Assembly: GCA_964567475.1 (NCBI GenBank)
Contig: CAZMMV010000006.1
Location: 1 to 40,990 of the forward strand
Direction: 5' to 3'
Length of the DNA: 40,990 bases
From: CAZMMV01 sp964567475
GTDB lineage: Bacteria > Bacillota > Clostridia > Tissierellales > Tissierellaceae
Part shown: one piece after another, positions 26,791 to 34,203 of the stretch
Numbering within the stretch: the stretch's first letter is position 1
Layout: each line of letters opens with the position of its first letter
The notes under the pieces: generated by a model
Told to the model about the DNA's origin: nothing
The model's input: the letters and a program-made list of their open reading frames with translations, nothing else
Database searches by the model: none
Program-made: the position numbers and the translations under genes

Positions 26791-26858
26791 CTCATAGAAA
26801 AATGATTTTTGGTCATTTAGTAGATACATCTCAACCCTATTATGAGATTTATATGAGC
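26790..26858 (-). promoter_or_regulatory. Purine (guanine-like) riboswitch aptamer, divergent
   Basis: On the minus strand GCTCATA (26858-26852) pairs with TATGAGC (26796-26790) as P1. P2 is ATCTCA/TGAGAT with loop TAATAGGGT, and J2/3 is GTATCTAC (consensus GTTTCTAC). P3 is AAATGA/TCATTT with loop CCAAAAA (consensus CCGTAAA). The GG and CC needed for the loop-loop kiss are kept, and the J3/1 base that pairs with ligand is C, as in guanine sensors. J3/1 reads TTCTAT instead of GACTAT, and L2 departs from ATATGG. It abuts the ykkC aptamer with no linker. Confidence 0.75.
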
Positions 26859-26878
26859 TCTATATTCATTACCCTTAA

Positions 26879-26907
26879 ATCTTAACAGTATGTCATATAC
26901 TTGTCAA
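26879..26907 (-). promoter_or_regulatory. Promoter of the purine operon
   Basis: Perfect TTGACA (26907-26902) and TAAGAT (26884-26879) on the minus strand, 17 bases apart. Transcription would begin near 26872, giving a leader of about 235 bases that contains both aptamers and the terminator. Confidence 0.85.
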
Positions 26908-26926
26908 GATGTCTTTTAGTTTTTTA

Positions 26927-27010
26927 TTAATATCTGTAAATTGAAGCTAAACCCGTATCTGAAGGCATCCTAGACTTTGGAAGTACAACAACTTCACCAT
27001 TATTTGTTTA
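26927..27010 (-). other. 26-codon open stretch upstream of the purL promoter, possible gene remnant
   Basis: Between two in-frame stops (27010-27008 and 26929-26927) the minus strand reads TNNGEVVVLPKSRMPSDTG followed by LASIYRY. The composition looks protein-like and is less AT-rich than its surroundings, but there is no start codon with a ribosome binding site except an internal ATG. It may be the 3' stub of a lost gene. Part of it can also fold (GAAGT-TGTTGT-ACTTC). I do not recognise the peptide. In the rest of the 514-base gap between purL and the next gene I see only the leader elements listed and the plus-strand 5' region. Confidence 0.3.
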
Positions 27011-27060
27011 GAATCCTCTTACAAATTATATTTACCCTAAAACACGAAATAAAAACTTTT

Positions 27061-27124
27061 TGTAACTATCTTACAATTTTTGTAACTTCTTTGTTACCCA
27101 AAGCTACTGTCTTCAATGTATAAT
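27061..27124 (+). promoter_or_regulatory. Probable 5' regulatory region of the 522-aa lipoprotein gene
   Basis: A TATAAT (27119-27124) lies 26 bases before the ATG. No good -35 is placed 17 bases upstream. Upstream are two small inverted repeats, TGTAA-N5-TTACA (27061-27075) and GTAAC-N6-GTTAC (27082-27097), sharing a TTGTAAC motif, possibly for a regulator. Confidence 0.35.
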
Positions 27125-27150
27125 ATTCTTTAGAAAGGAGCTTTTAAACT

Positions 27151-28719
27151 ATGAATAAACCTTCAAAAGCATTAATTATAATTTTAGTATTAAGTCTTTT
27201 TATTATAGCTTGTATCAGTCAAAAGGCAATGCCTACAACACTAAATTTAGAAGACTCTATTTATGAAATTATAATATCCAAAGGAGAAAATTATAATTTT
27301 CTTAAAGACAAGATTTATATAGAATATATGGAAAAACTAATAAATCAATTAACAAACAAAGATTCTACACTACCTGATAATTACACCTTAGGTAATCTAA
27401 ACGATGACAATATACCTGAACTGGTTATTTTCAATGAAAAAAACCCTAATGATGTAAAAGATGAAGGTAGCCTAGAAGTTTATGGTTTCAATGAAAGTAA
27501 GTATATATTATTAGATACTATTAATATGGGCTTTGATATTTCTAATTATGAAATGAAAATAGGAAATATATCCGAAAAGCAAAGAGGATTATTATTAAAT
27601 AACAATATAGGAACACATTCCGGAGTAACTTATGGATTTATACTGGAAAACGGAAAACTTAAGCAGATAATAAATAATAAAAAGGTTCCCTTAATATCTT
27701 TATATAACGAAAACGAAATAAAAGATATTAACAATGATGGCATCTTAAATTTTAGCGTAATTTCAATTGATCCTGAAACAGAAAATACAACTATCAAAGG
27801 TTCTGATAAAATGACTTTATGGTATCAGTGGAATGGTGAAGATTCAGTAGATTTAGTAAAAGTTGAGAAAAAGGACTATTCTACAGAGCCTTCTAACAAG
27901 GAAATCTTCAATCAAGCACAATCTTTAATTGATAATGATTTTCCAAACTTCTTGAATTTTATGATAGACAATAAAAATCAACTATCAAAATATGATAATA
28001 CTATATTAATTAAAGATTATATAGATAAAATGGAAAATCTAGCTTTAACAAGAGGATTGAAAATAAATAATTTGTTCTCAATATATGAAAAAGAACAAAA
28101 TATCAATTGTGTATCTGGAACTCATTCAATTAATATTGATAACTTAAATAGCCTTGAATATTTAAATCGTGAAAAGGTTTTGAAAGATAATCAAGATATC
28201 AAAAAAAACTTAATAAATAATATTAACTTAGGATTTAAACTCAATACAGAGGAATGCTTATACTACTACTTAATTGATTACAGTAAATTTATAGATCTAT
28301 TTAGTGAAAATATATTAAACGAATATATAGACTATCTAAGTATTTTAGCTTTTAATAGCAATGAAGCTTCTACTAAAGATGGAAAACTAGTAATATCACA
28401 GGATAAATTAATAGAAAGAATATTGTTAGCTGAAAGTTTTGATATGGTATATCCTTATTCTGAACTATTAGATAAAGTTCACAATATATACAAAGAATAT
28501 ATTGACCTTTATTTTCTTGGTGATGATAAAGATCCTAACTTTGATCCAGATACTAAAGTTATAAAAAAAGAGATATTAGAAGAATTTAAGCAAACATCTA
28601 AGAAGTATGAATTCACAGGTTTTTCTTATATAGTTAAAGACTTCTTAAGCTGGATCCAATCTAATAATAATATGATTAATGATAAAATTATAGAAAAACT
28701 TCATAATAACTTAAATTAA
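27151..28719 (+). CDS. Unknown 522-aa lipoprotein
   Basis: I do not recognise this family. The N-terminus (MNKPSKALIIILVLSLFIIAC) is a lipoprotein signal with lipobox IIAC, so the mature chain should be anchored outside the membrane at Cys21. Two Asp/Asn-rich loops, LGNLNDDNIPELVIF (about 81-95) and IKDINNDGILNFSVI (about 190-204), look like the D-x-N-x-D-G calcium loops of FG-GAP/VCBS beta-propeller repeats. The C-terminal half (about 245-522) is predicted helical and rich in Lys, Asn, Ile. AAAGGAG lies ten bases before the ATG. It is a lone plus-strand gene divergent from the purine operon and convergent with the MutS-like gene, ending in a shared terminator. An extracellular calcium-binding or surface protein is possible. 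Confidence 0.8.
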   Translation: MNKPSKALIIILVLSLFIIACISQKAMPTTLNLEDSIYEIIISKGENYNFLKDKIYIEYMEKLINQLTNKDSTLPDNYTLGNLNDDNIPELVIFNEKNPNDVKDEGSLEVYGFNESKYILLDTINMGFDISNYEMKIGNISEKQRGLLLNNNIGTHSGVTYGFILENGKLKQIINNKKVPLISLYNENEIKDINNDGILNFSVISIDPETENTTIKGSDKMTLWYQWNGEDSVDLVKVEKKDYSTEPSNKEIFNQAQSLIDNDFPNFLNFMIDNKNQLSKYDNTILIKDYIDKMENLALTRGLKINNLFSIYEKEQNINCVSGTHSINIDNLNSLEYLNREKVLKDNQDIKKNLINNINLGFKLNTEECLYYYLIDYSKFIDLFSENILNEYIDYLSILAFNSNEASTKDGKLVISQDKLIERILLAESFDMVYPYSELLDKVHNIYKEYIDLYFLGDDKDPNFDPDTKVIKKEILEEFKQTSKKYEFTGFSYIVKDFLSWIQSNNNMINDKIIEKLHNNLN

Positions 28720-28730
28720 TAAAGAATTTA

Positions 28731-28774
28731 ATAAATAAGAAAGAATCACCCTAGGGTGATTCTTTCTTATTTAT
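28731..28774. terminator. Bidirectional terminator, long perfect palindrome
   Basis: Arms 28731-28752 and 28753-28774 are complementary over 22 bp, centred on CCCTAGGG. A-rich and T-rich ends serve both directions. The stop codon of the MutS-like gene lies in the distal arm; the lipoprotein gene ends 11 bases before the stem. Confidence 0.9.
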
Positions 28775-30563
28775 CTTCTACTATTTTTATCCCTGCCAAA
28801 TTCATTAAGTTTTTTGCATTAGTAGAAGTAGATTTTCCACTTCTTATCTTATAGTCAAATGTAATACTCTTTCCATCATATTTATCTTGGAAATAAAAGT
28901 TTCTTATTCTTTGATTTATATCTAAACTACAAAGTTCTAAATCATGAGTCGTTATCATACCCATAACATTTTTTCTATTTAAGTTAGCTATTACATTTTT
29001 TGCACCTAATATCCTATCTACTGAATTAGTACCAGTAAATATTTCATCTATTAAAAAGATCATATCGCTATCTCTTTCTGCACTATCAATAATCTTTTTT
29101 ATACGAATTATCTCTGCATAAAATGTAGAAATACCAGCTTTTAAATCATCTACAATTCTCATAGAAGTCAATATATCTAGTAAACTTATTTCCATAGACT
29201 TAGCACAAACACTAGCTCCATTGTAAGCCAAGACAAGATTTATACCTACGGTCCTTAAAAAAGTTGTCTTACCAGACATATTAGAACCAGTTATAATAAA
29301 TATCTCATCCTCTAATTTTACATCATTATTCACCCTATCATTAGCATTGATCAAAGGATGACCTAGCTCTTCAGCAACTACTTTAGGATTTCCCTCTACT
29401 ATTTCTGGAAATACCAAATGATTATTTATATTATTTAAAACAGAAAAGCTCATTAAACTTTCTATTTCTCCTATTCCTTCAATCCAGTCCTTTACTCCAT
29501 TTCCATATTTAGATTTCCATGATTCAAGTAAAAATATACACTGATAATCCCATAAAAAAACTGCATTAAGAATCAAATTCACAATCCCTTCAGAGGCAAT
29601 ATTTATTACTTCTGTTATTGTATCCAATTCTTTTATAGCATCTATAGAAGACTGTCCTTTAGAAAACATAATTCCCTTGATCCTTTTTAGTTCTTCACTA
29701 GAAAAATCTTCACCCTCTAAAAGTTTCAATACTTCTAAATAAACCTTTAAATTGTATTTCAGATAATTAACAGTTCCCAAGACTTCATTGTTTTTAAAAA
29801 TACCAGTTAACCATATTATAATCTGAACTATTAAAACCCCTAATCCTAAATATATCATAGGCTGATTTTTAGTAACAACAGCAAATATATTTATAGCTAA
29901 AACAAATATAGGTAAAAATCTAATCATATTCTTTGTATTTTTATTTTTAAATATATTATCCTTTGATTCTGCATATTCTATTAAAGTCTCTGGAGACTTT
30001 AAATCTTTTTTATTTTTAAGAGTAATACATTCTATTTCCTGAACTAAATCTAACTTATCCTTTAATTCTTTAATAGCCTCTTGTCTAGAATATATTTTTT
30101 CCTTATCTTTATCTAGATTTAAAAGATCTTTAGCAAACAATCTTCTTCCAGTATGTGTATTAGTAATATTTAAAAATTGAAATATAGAATTCTTACCAAC
30201 TATATCTAAATCATTGGAATAATTATGCTTAGGATTTATAAATTCCTCTCCTATATCTTCAAAATCAATCCAAGTTCCGTCTATCCTTGATAAATAATTA
30301 CTATTTATATCCTCTAAAACCTTAACCTTTAGTTTTTTATCTTTTATTTTAGAATGATAGTTTATTAGACATAAAAACAAAATAACTGCCAATAGCTCTA
30401 ATACTTTATATATACTATTGGAATCTTTATAAATTTTATATCCTAAGTAAATAACTAAAACCATAAGTAATAGTCTAATATTACTAACTATGCTATAGTC
30501 CTTTTCTAAAGATTTATATAAATTATGATAACTTTCCTTCTTTTCCTTAAATACCTTTTCCAA
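28767..30563 (-). CDS. Membrane MutS-family ATPase (MutS domain V)
   Basis: This protein ends with a MutS-type ATPase domain: Walker A GSNMSGKTTFLRT, the ST.YAE segment GISTFYAEIIR, Walker B MIFLIDEIFTGTN and the His loop ITTHDLEL. It lacks the mismatch-recognition domain. Instead it has about four hydrophobic segments, two near residues 30-70 (LLLMVLVIYLGYKIY and LLAVILFLCLI) and two near 215-260, so it should sit in the membrane. The role of this clostridial family is unknown; ordinary mismatch repair is unlikely. I start it at the TTG at 30563 (598 residues), eight bases after GGAGA. The earlier in-frame start at 30644 would overlap the upstream gene by 35 bases and lacks a site. Confidence 0.85.
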   Translation of the reverse strand: MEKVFKEKKESYHNLYKSLEKDYSIVSNIRLLLMVLVIYLGYKIYKDSNSIYKVLELLAVILFLCLINYHSKIKDKKLKVKVLEDINSNYLSRIDGTWIDFEDIGEEFINPKHNYSNDLDIVGKNSIFQFLNITNTHTGRRLFAKDLLNLDKDKEKIYSRQEAIKELKDKLDLVQEIECITLKNKKDLKSPETLIEYAESKDNIFKNKNTKNMIRFLPIFVLAINIFAVVTKNQPMIYLGLGVLIVQIIIWLTGIFKNNEVLGTVNYLKYNLKVYLEVLKLLEGEDFSSEELKRIKGIMFSKGQSSIDAIKELDTITEVINIASEGIVNLILNAVFLWDYQCIFLLESWKSKYGNGVKDWIEGIGEIESLMSFSVLNNINNHLVFPEIVEGNPKVVAEELGHPLINANDRVNNDVKLEDEIFIITGSNMSGKTTFLRTVGINLVLAYNGASVCAKSMEISLLDILTSMRIVDDLKAGISTFYAEIIRIKKIIDSAERDSDMIFLIDEIFTGTNSVDRILGAKNVIANLNRKNVMGMITTHDLELCSLDINQRIRNFYFQDKYDGKSITFDYKIRSGKSTSTNAKNLMNLAGIKIVEDK

Positions 30564-30609
30564 TAAATCATCTCCAATCAAAACATTGTAACATATCAAA
30601 TCTATCTTA

Positions 30610-31413
30610 TTACCATATAGATGATCTTCTACAATCAATAGCAAAATAAATCATAGTAACTGCACAAATAGCAATACAGGCCCCTACAGTCCCAATAATT
30701 ACTGGATATTGTCCTGCAAATCCAGCTTGTGATATGTGTTTTTGTAATATGCCAACATAGGCCCATATAATTACTAAGCCATAATAAATATTTCTATATC
30801 GAAATATATTTAACACTCCAATTAAAATTCCCACAAATAATATAATAACAGTCCAAATAACTTCAGATATCCCAAAACCATTCCAGTGAATACTTACTAA
30901 CCAAGTAATTATATTAGCTATAGTTGCAATTGTAATCCATCCAAAATAAACACTAAATGGAAATCTTATAAAGAATTTTTCTTTCAATGTTAATTCCGTT
31001 TTCTTTGTAAGTTTATTAATAGAAATCAAGGAAAAAAGAATCACAAGCATTATCAAAACAGATAATCCTATATAATCATAATGCCAAGCTAAAATCCAAA
31101 ATATATTTGCTATAGATGAAACAGCAAAATAAAATCCAACCTTATTTAATAAACCATCTCTCCTCTGAACACTCTTGTTTCTAAAAAGTCCTATTTGATA
31201 TAAAGTAAAAAGTCCTAATAACAAATAAATAAATCCCCATATTATAAAAGTATATCCTGCAGGTGCAAATAAATTCGCATAGTAATCTGAAATTTCTCCC
31301 GTAGTCCTGCCATTAATAGGTAAAATATTAGCCAAGGCATTTACACTTATCATGCCAATATAAGTTAAGGCAACAAGAATTTTAATATAAAGTTTCTCAT
31401 AACTATTTTTCAA
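30610..31413 (-). CDS. TspO/MBR-like tryptophan-rich membrane protein
   Basis: A 267-residue hydrophobic protein with about eight membrane helices. Trp- and aromatic-rich segments (AGYTFIIWGFIYLLLG, NIFWILAWHYDYIGLS, YFGWITIATIANIITWLV, WAYVGILQKH) match the longer TspO/MBR-like proteins labelled tryptophan-rich sensory protein. TspO proteins bind tetrapyrroles such as haem and porphyrins. I take the TTG at 31413 as start, because GAGAGGAGA lies just upstream; a GTG at 31431 would place that site inside the gene. It follows the cobalamin adenosyltransferase by 36 bases, which fits a tetrapyrrole link. Confidence 0.8.
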   Translation of the reverse strand: MKNSYEKLYIKILVALTYIGMISVNALANILPINGRTTGEISDYYANLFAPAGYTFIIWGFIYLLLGLFTLYQIGLFRNKSVQRRDGLLNKVGFYFAVSSIANIFWILAWHYDYIGLSVLIMLVILFSLISINKLTKKTELTLKEKFFIRFPFSVYFGWITIATIANIITWLVSIHWNGFGISEVIWTVIILFVGILIGVLNIFRYRNIYYGLVIIWAYVGILQKHISQAGFAGQYPVIIGTVGACIAICAVTMIYFAIDCRRSSIW

Positions 31414-31449
31414 AACAATCTCTCCTCTCACAATATCTTTGTCTTAAAA

Positions 31450-31965
31450 TTAACAGTCTATCCCTCTCCTTGATTCTATTCCTTGCATATAATAATGTTT
31501 TACTTCCTTCATATCCGTAACTAAATCTGCTATTTCTATAAGTTTATCATCTGCATACCTACCAGTTATTATAACTTCCACATGGGAAGCTCTACTTTTT
31601 ATAGTTTCTATAACCTCCTCCACGGTAAATAGTTTATAATATACAGCAATATTTAATTCATCTAAAACTACAATATCATATTCTCCACTTTTTAATATTT
31701 CTTTACATGACTCTAATCCATTTCTAGCTAATTTAACATCCTCTTCAGTTGGATCATTATAAATAAAACAATTCTTTCCAAACTGTTGAATTTTGAAGTT
31801 TAGCATAAAATCTTGACTTTTAAGTTCACTATAAGCCATACCCTTTATAAACTGAGCAAAAAATACCTTTTTCCCTGCAGAAACTCCCCTTACAGCTAGG
31901 CCTAGTGCAGCTGTAGTTTTCCCCTTACCATTACCAGTATATACATGAATATAACCCTTGTCCAT
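31450..31965 (-). CDS. cobO: Corrinoid adenosyltransferase (CobA/CobO/BtuR type)
   Basis: The 171-residue protein adenosylates cob(I)alamin or cob(I)yrinic acid diamide using ATP, giving coenzyme B12. Family marks: the unusual P-loop YTGNGKGKTTAALGLAVRG, FAQFIKG, the Walker B-like DIVVLDELNIAVYYKL, and VIITGRYADDKLIEIADLVTDM. The ATG has GGAGGTAGG eight bases upstream. No cob operon surrounds it, so it probably serves salvage of corrinoids. First gene of a three-gene unit with the TspO-like and MutS-like genes. Confidence 0.94.
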   Translation of the reverse strand: MDKGYIHVYTGNGKGKTTAALGLAVRGVSAGKKVFFAQFIKGMAYSELKSQDFMLNFKIQQFGKNCFIYNDPTEEDVKLARNGLESCKEILKSGEYDIVVLDELNIAVYYKLFTVEEVIETIKSRASHVEVIITGRYADDKLIEIADLVTDMKEVKHYYMQGIESRRGIDC

Positions 31966-32058
31966 TTGCCTACCTCCTACATATCCTCACAAGATTGTCA
32001 TCTTTATTATATCCTTGATATATTTTAAAGTCCATTGATTAATCAATAAAAGAAAAAC

Positions 32059-32091
32059 AGCCTTGATCCTATGCAATATAGAACCAAGGCT
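32059..32091 (-). terminator. Terminator of the ABC transporter operon
   Basis: AGCCTTG (32059-32065) and CAAGGCT (32085-32091) form the base of an imperfect hairpin extended by TCCTAT/ATAGAA. On the minus strand it is followed by GTTTTTCTTTT. It lies 11 bases after the lipoprotein gene. Confidence 0.82.
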
Positions 32092-32102
32092 ACCTAATAT
32101 TC

Positions 32103-33098
32103 TTATTCCTTTTCAATTGATATATAAAGGTTTTCTTTCTTCTCACCTATATAATTATTTTCTTTATTATTTTTTACATATACACTATATCCATCTATAT
32201 CTAGTTTGCCCCCATCTATCCTTTCTTTAAATACATTTCTATATGCCTTTAAAAACTCTCCTTTATCTTCTTCCTTTAAGTCTAAAGCATTTAATAAATT
32301 GATAAATACCTCTATATCTTCTTTCTTTAATTTTTCATCTCTTTTTCTAGATAACAATATATTAACTTTGTCTATATTTTTGTCTTTCAGTAATATCTCA
32401 TATCTTACTTTAATAAATTTAGAAAGATCATTATCCATAAATAATTCATCATTTACAAAACTTATTAAATCTCTATCTAGTGGATTAGGATCTAATCCAT
32501 ATAACTTTCCTTCTGTATATACATTATCTAAAATATATTTATCCCTAGATATACCTTCAAAAGTTCTTCTATAGTCCTCATCTTTTATATCTGAAAGCTT
32601 TGTTCTAATTGTTATACTATTATTTTTATATCTATTTCTATTGGTCACATAAACAACTGATTTTCCTATCTTTTTAATAAAATAATCTTCTGGACCTATG
32701 TTTTTATCATATGCCTTCGTTACATAATCTTTTAATCCTATAGCTTCTTTTTTATCCAATATCTCCACTACATCTTTAAAAGATTCCTTAGTATATCCAT
32801 ATTCCATATTGTTTATGAAAAATGAATCCTGTATATTACCAAAATTATCATCTTCATATATATTTATATATAGTGGAAATTCATTATGGTCTAGCGAGCC
32901 TTTATATTTTTCTTTTAAATTATTTATTTCATCAATAGTTTCTTTTATTTCATCATTTATATAAAGAGGTTTTCTTTCAGAATAATCAACAGTTACAAGG
33001 TCATCTTTCATTAGCTCCAAATCATGACTTATAACTCCTGTATTAGTACATGATGTCAACATCAAACAAGCCATTATTAGTACTATTATCTTTTTCAT
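32103..33098 (-). CDS. Lipoprotein of the YtrA-type ABC operon, unknown function
   Basis: The 331-residue protein starts MKKIIVLIMACLMLTSCTN, a lipoprotein signal with lipobox LTSC (Cys17). The mature part is charged and alternates strand- and helix-like stretches, with repeated aromatic/Asp motifs (PLYINDEI, PLYINIYEDD). I do not recognise a domain with confidence. It lies ten bases downstream of the permease gene and before a terminator, so it is probably an extracytoplasmic partner of the transporter. Some ytr operons of Bacilli also contain extra extracytoplasmic components. Confidence 0.75.
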   Translation of the reverse strand: MKKIIVLIMACLMLTSCTNTGVISHDLELMKDDLVTVDYSERKPLYINDEIKETIDEINNLKEKYKGSLDHNEFPLYINIYEDDNFGNIQDSFFINNMEYGYTKESFKDVVEILDKKEAIGLKDYVTKAYDKNIGPEDYFIKKIGKSVVYVTNRNRYKNNSITIRTKLSDIKDEDYRRTFEGISRDKYILDNVYTEGKLYGLDPNPLDRDLISFVNDELFMDNDLSKFIKVRYEILLKDKNIDKVNILLSRKRDEKLKKEDIEVFINLLNALDLKEEDKGEFLKAYRNVFKERIDGGKLDIDGYSVYVKNNKENNYIGEKKENLYISIEKE

Positions 33099-33108
33099 TT
33101 TTTCTCTC

Positions 33109-34203
33109 CTATCTATTACCTACTTTAGTTATTTTATTACTTACAAAGTATCCCAAGCATAAACTTAAGAATAATATAATTGTAAATAAAATATTGTTAG
33201 GATTTATTCCCATTATCATAATAATTATTGTAGAAATTAACAGTGGGGTACAAATTGTAACACCCAGCTTGAATATTATCCTTGATATCTTAAATGTTAT
33301 TATTTTTTCTTCATCTTCTATTTTAGAATTTCTAACAAATATATAAGCTATTAATATATTTACTAGTGTTAAGACCATAGTAATTCCATATTTAAGACCC
33401 ATATTTGATATAATGCTAATATAGCCTCTATTTTCTACAAATACTCTATTCCCTATATTAAAAATTTCATGGTCAATTATATATGACCAAGGCAAGAGAT
33501 TAATAGAAAAATTACTTATCTTATTTATAAATTCTGAATTATAAAAATTTATATATCCAAATTTTCTAATAGTATATACCAATGAATTTAATATAAAGAA
33601 TGGTGCTAACCATGTTAATATTCCTGTAACTATAGCTCCAACTATATTTGTAAATGTATATTGAATCATAAATATAAAAGTATAGAAACTAAGAACTATA
33701 AAATAAGTTAAGCCTAAATACGATAATATAAAGCTAATACCATCTAATTTCATAAATATGTGACTATATGCACTTATCTTATATATATCCCTTATCCAAA
33801 ACATATTTGCCTGCCTTACTAGCAACAAAGCTATAAATAGAATAATAAATCCTATAGTTATATTTAATATTCCAGTTATTAATTTTACTTTAAAAAATGA
33901 TTTACTTGACACCGGCAATGATTTTAAAAACCTGCCAACTTCCTGCCCCTTTTCACTTCTAAACTGCATAAATACTTGTATTATAGACAATACAGTAAAT
34001 AATATTAAAAACAAAGGAAGGACTGCTATTAAAGAATCATGAATCACTGCCTGATTAGGTCTTAACCCTACTCTCAGCATTCTTTCATATGTTTCATTTA
34101 ATCTTATATTAAATATTACTCCACTAAACAAACTTAATATAACAGAAAAAAGCAATATCCATCTACTAGATTTAAATTCATGTTTTAATATAGACTTATT
34201 CAT
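33109..34203 (-). CDS. ABC-2 type transporter permease
   Basis: The 364-residue protein has about eight hydrophobic segments, starting after KHEFKSSRW (WILLFSVILSLFSGVIF). A long cytoplasmic or surface loop (about 60-105) holds EKGQEVGRFLKSLPVSSKSFFKVKLI, split here into EKGQEVGRFLKSLPVSS and its continuation; this resembles the coupling region of ABC-2 permeases. Substrate unknown. It overlaps the ATPase gene by eight bases (34196-34203) and should form the membrane part of the exporter with it. Confidence 0.85.
   Translation of the reverse strand: MNKSILKHEFKSSRWILLFSVILSLFSGVIFNIRLNETYERMLRVGLRPNQAVIHDSLIAVLPLFLILFTVLSIIQVFMQFRSEKGQEVGRFLKSLPVSSKSFFKVKLITGILNITIGFIILFIALLLVRQANMFWIRDIYKISAYSHIFMKLDGISFILSYLGLTYFIVLSFYTFIFMIQYTFTNIVGAIVTGILTWLAPFFILNSLVYTIRKFGYINFYNSEFINKISNFSINLLPWSYIIDHEIFNIGNRVFVENRGYISIISNMGLKYGITMVLTLVNILIAYIFVRNSKIEDEEKIITFKISRIIFKLGVTICTPLLISTIIIMIMGINPNNILFTIILFLSLCLGYFVSNKITKVGNR

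Noticed and set aside
26931..27060. Plus-strand riboswitch in the gap before the 522-aa lipoprotein gene
   Set aside because: I could find no match to conserved riboswitch cores on the plus strand; only one small local hairpin is visible.
27061..27075. TGTAA-N5-TTACA as a TnrA/GlnR nitrogen-control site
   Set aside because: The TnrA/GlnR consensus TGTNA-N7-TNACA is 17 bases long; this repeat is 15, so the half-site spacing is wrong.
32034..32047. ATTGATTAATCAAT palindrome upstream of the cobalamin adenosyltransferase gene
   Set aside because: Short, very AT-rich and next to the tail of a terminator; no matching regulator or second copy is seen.
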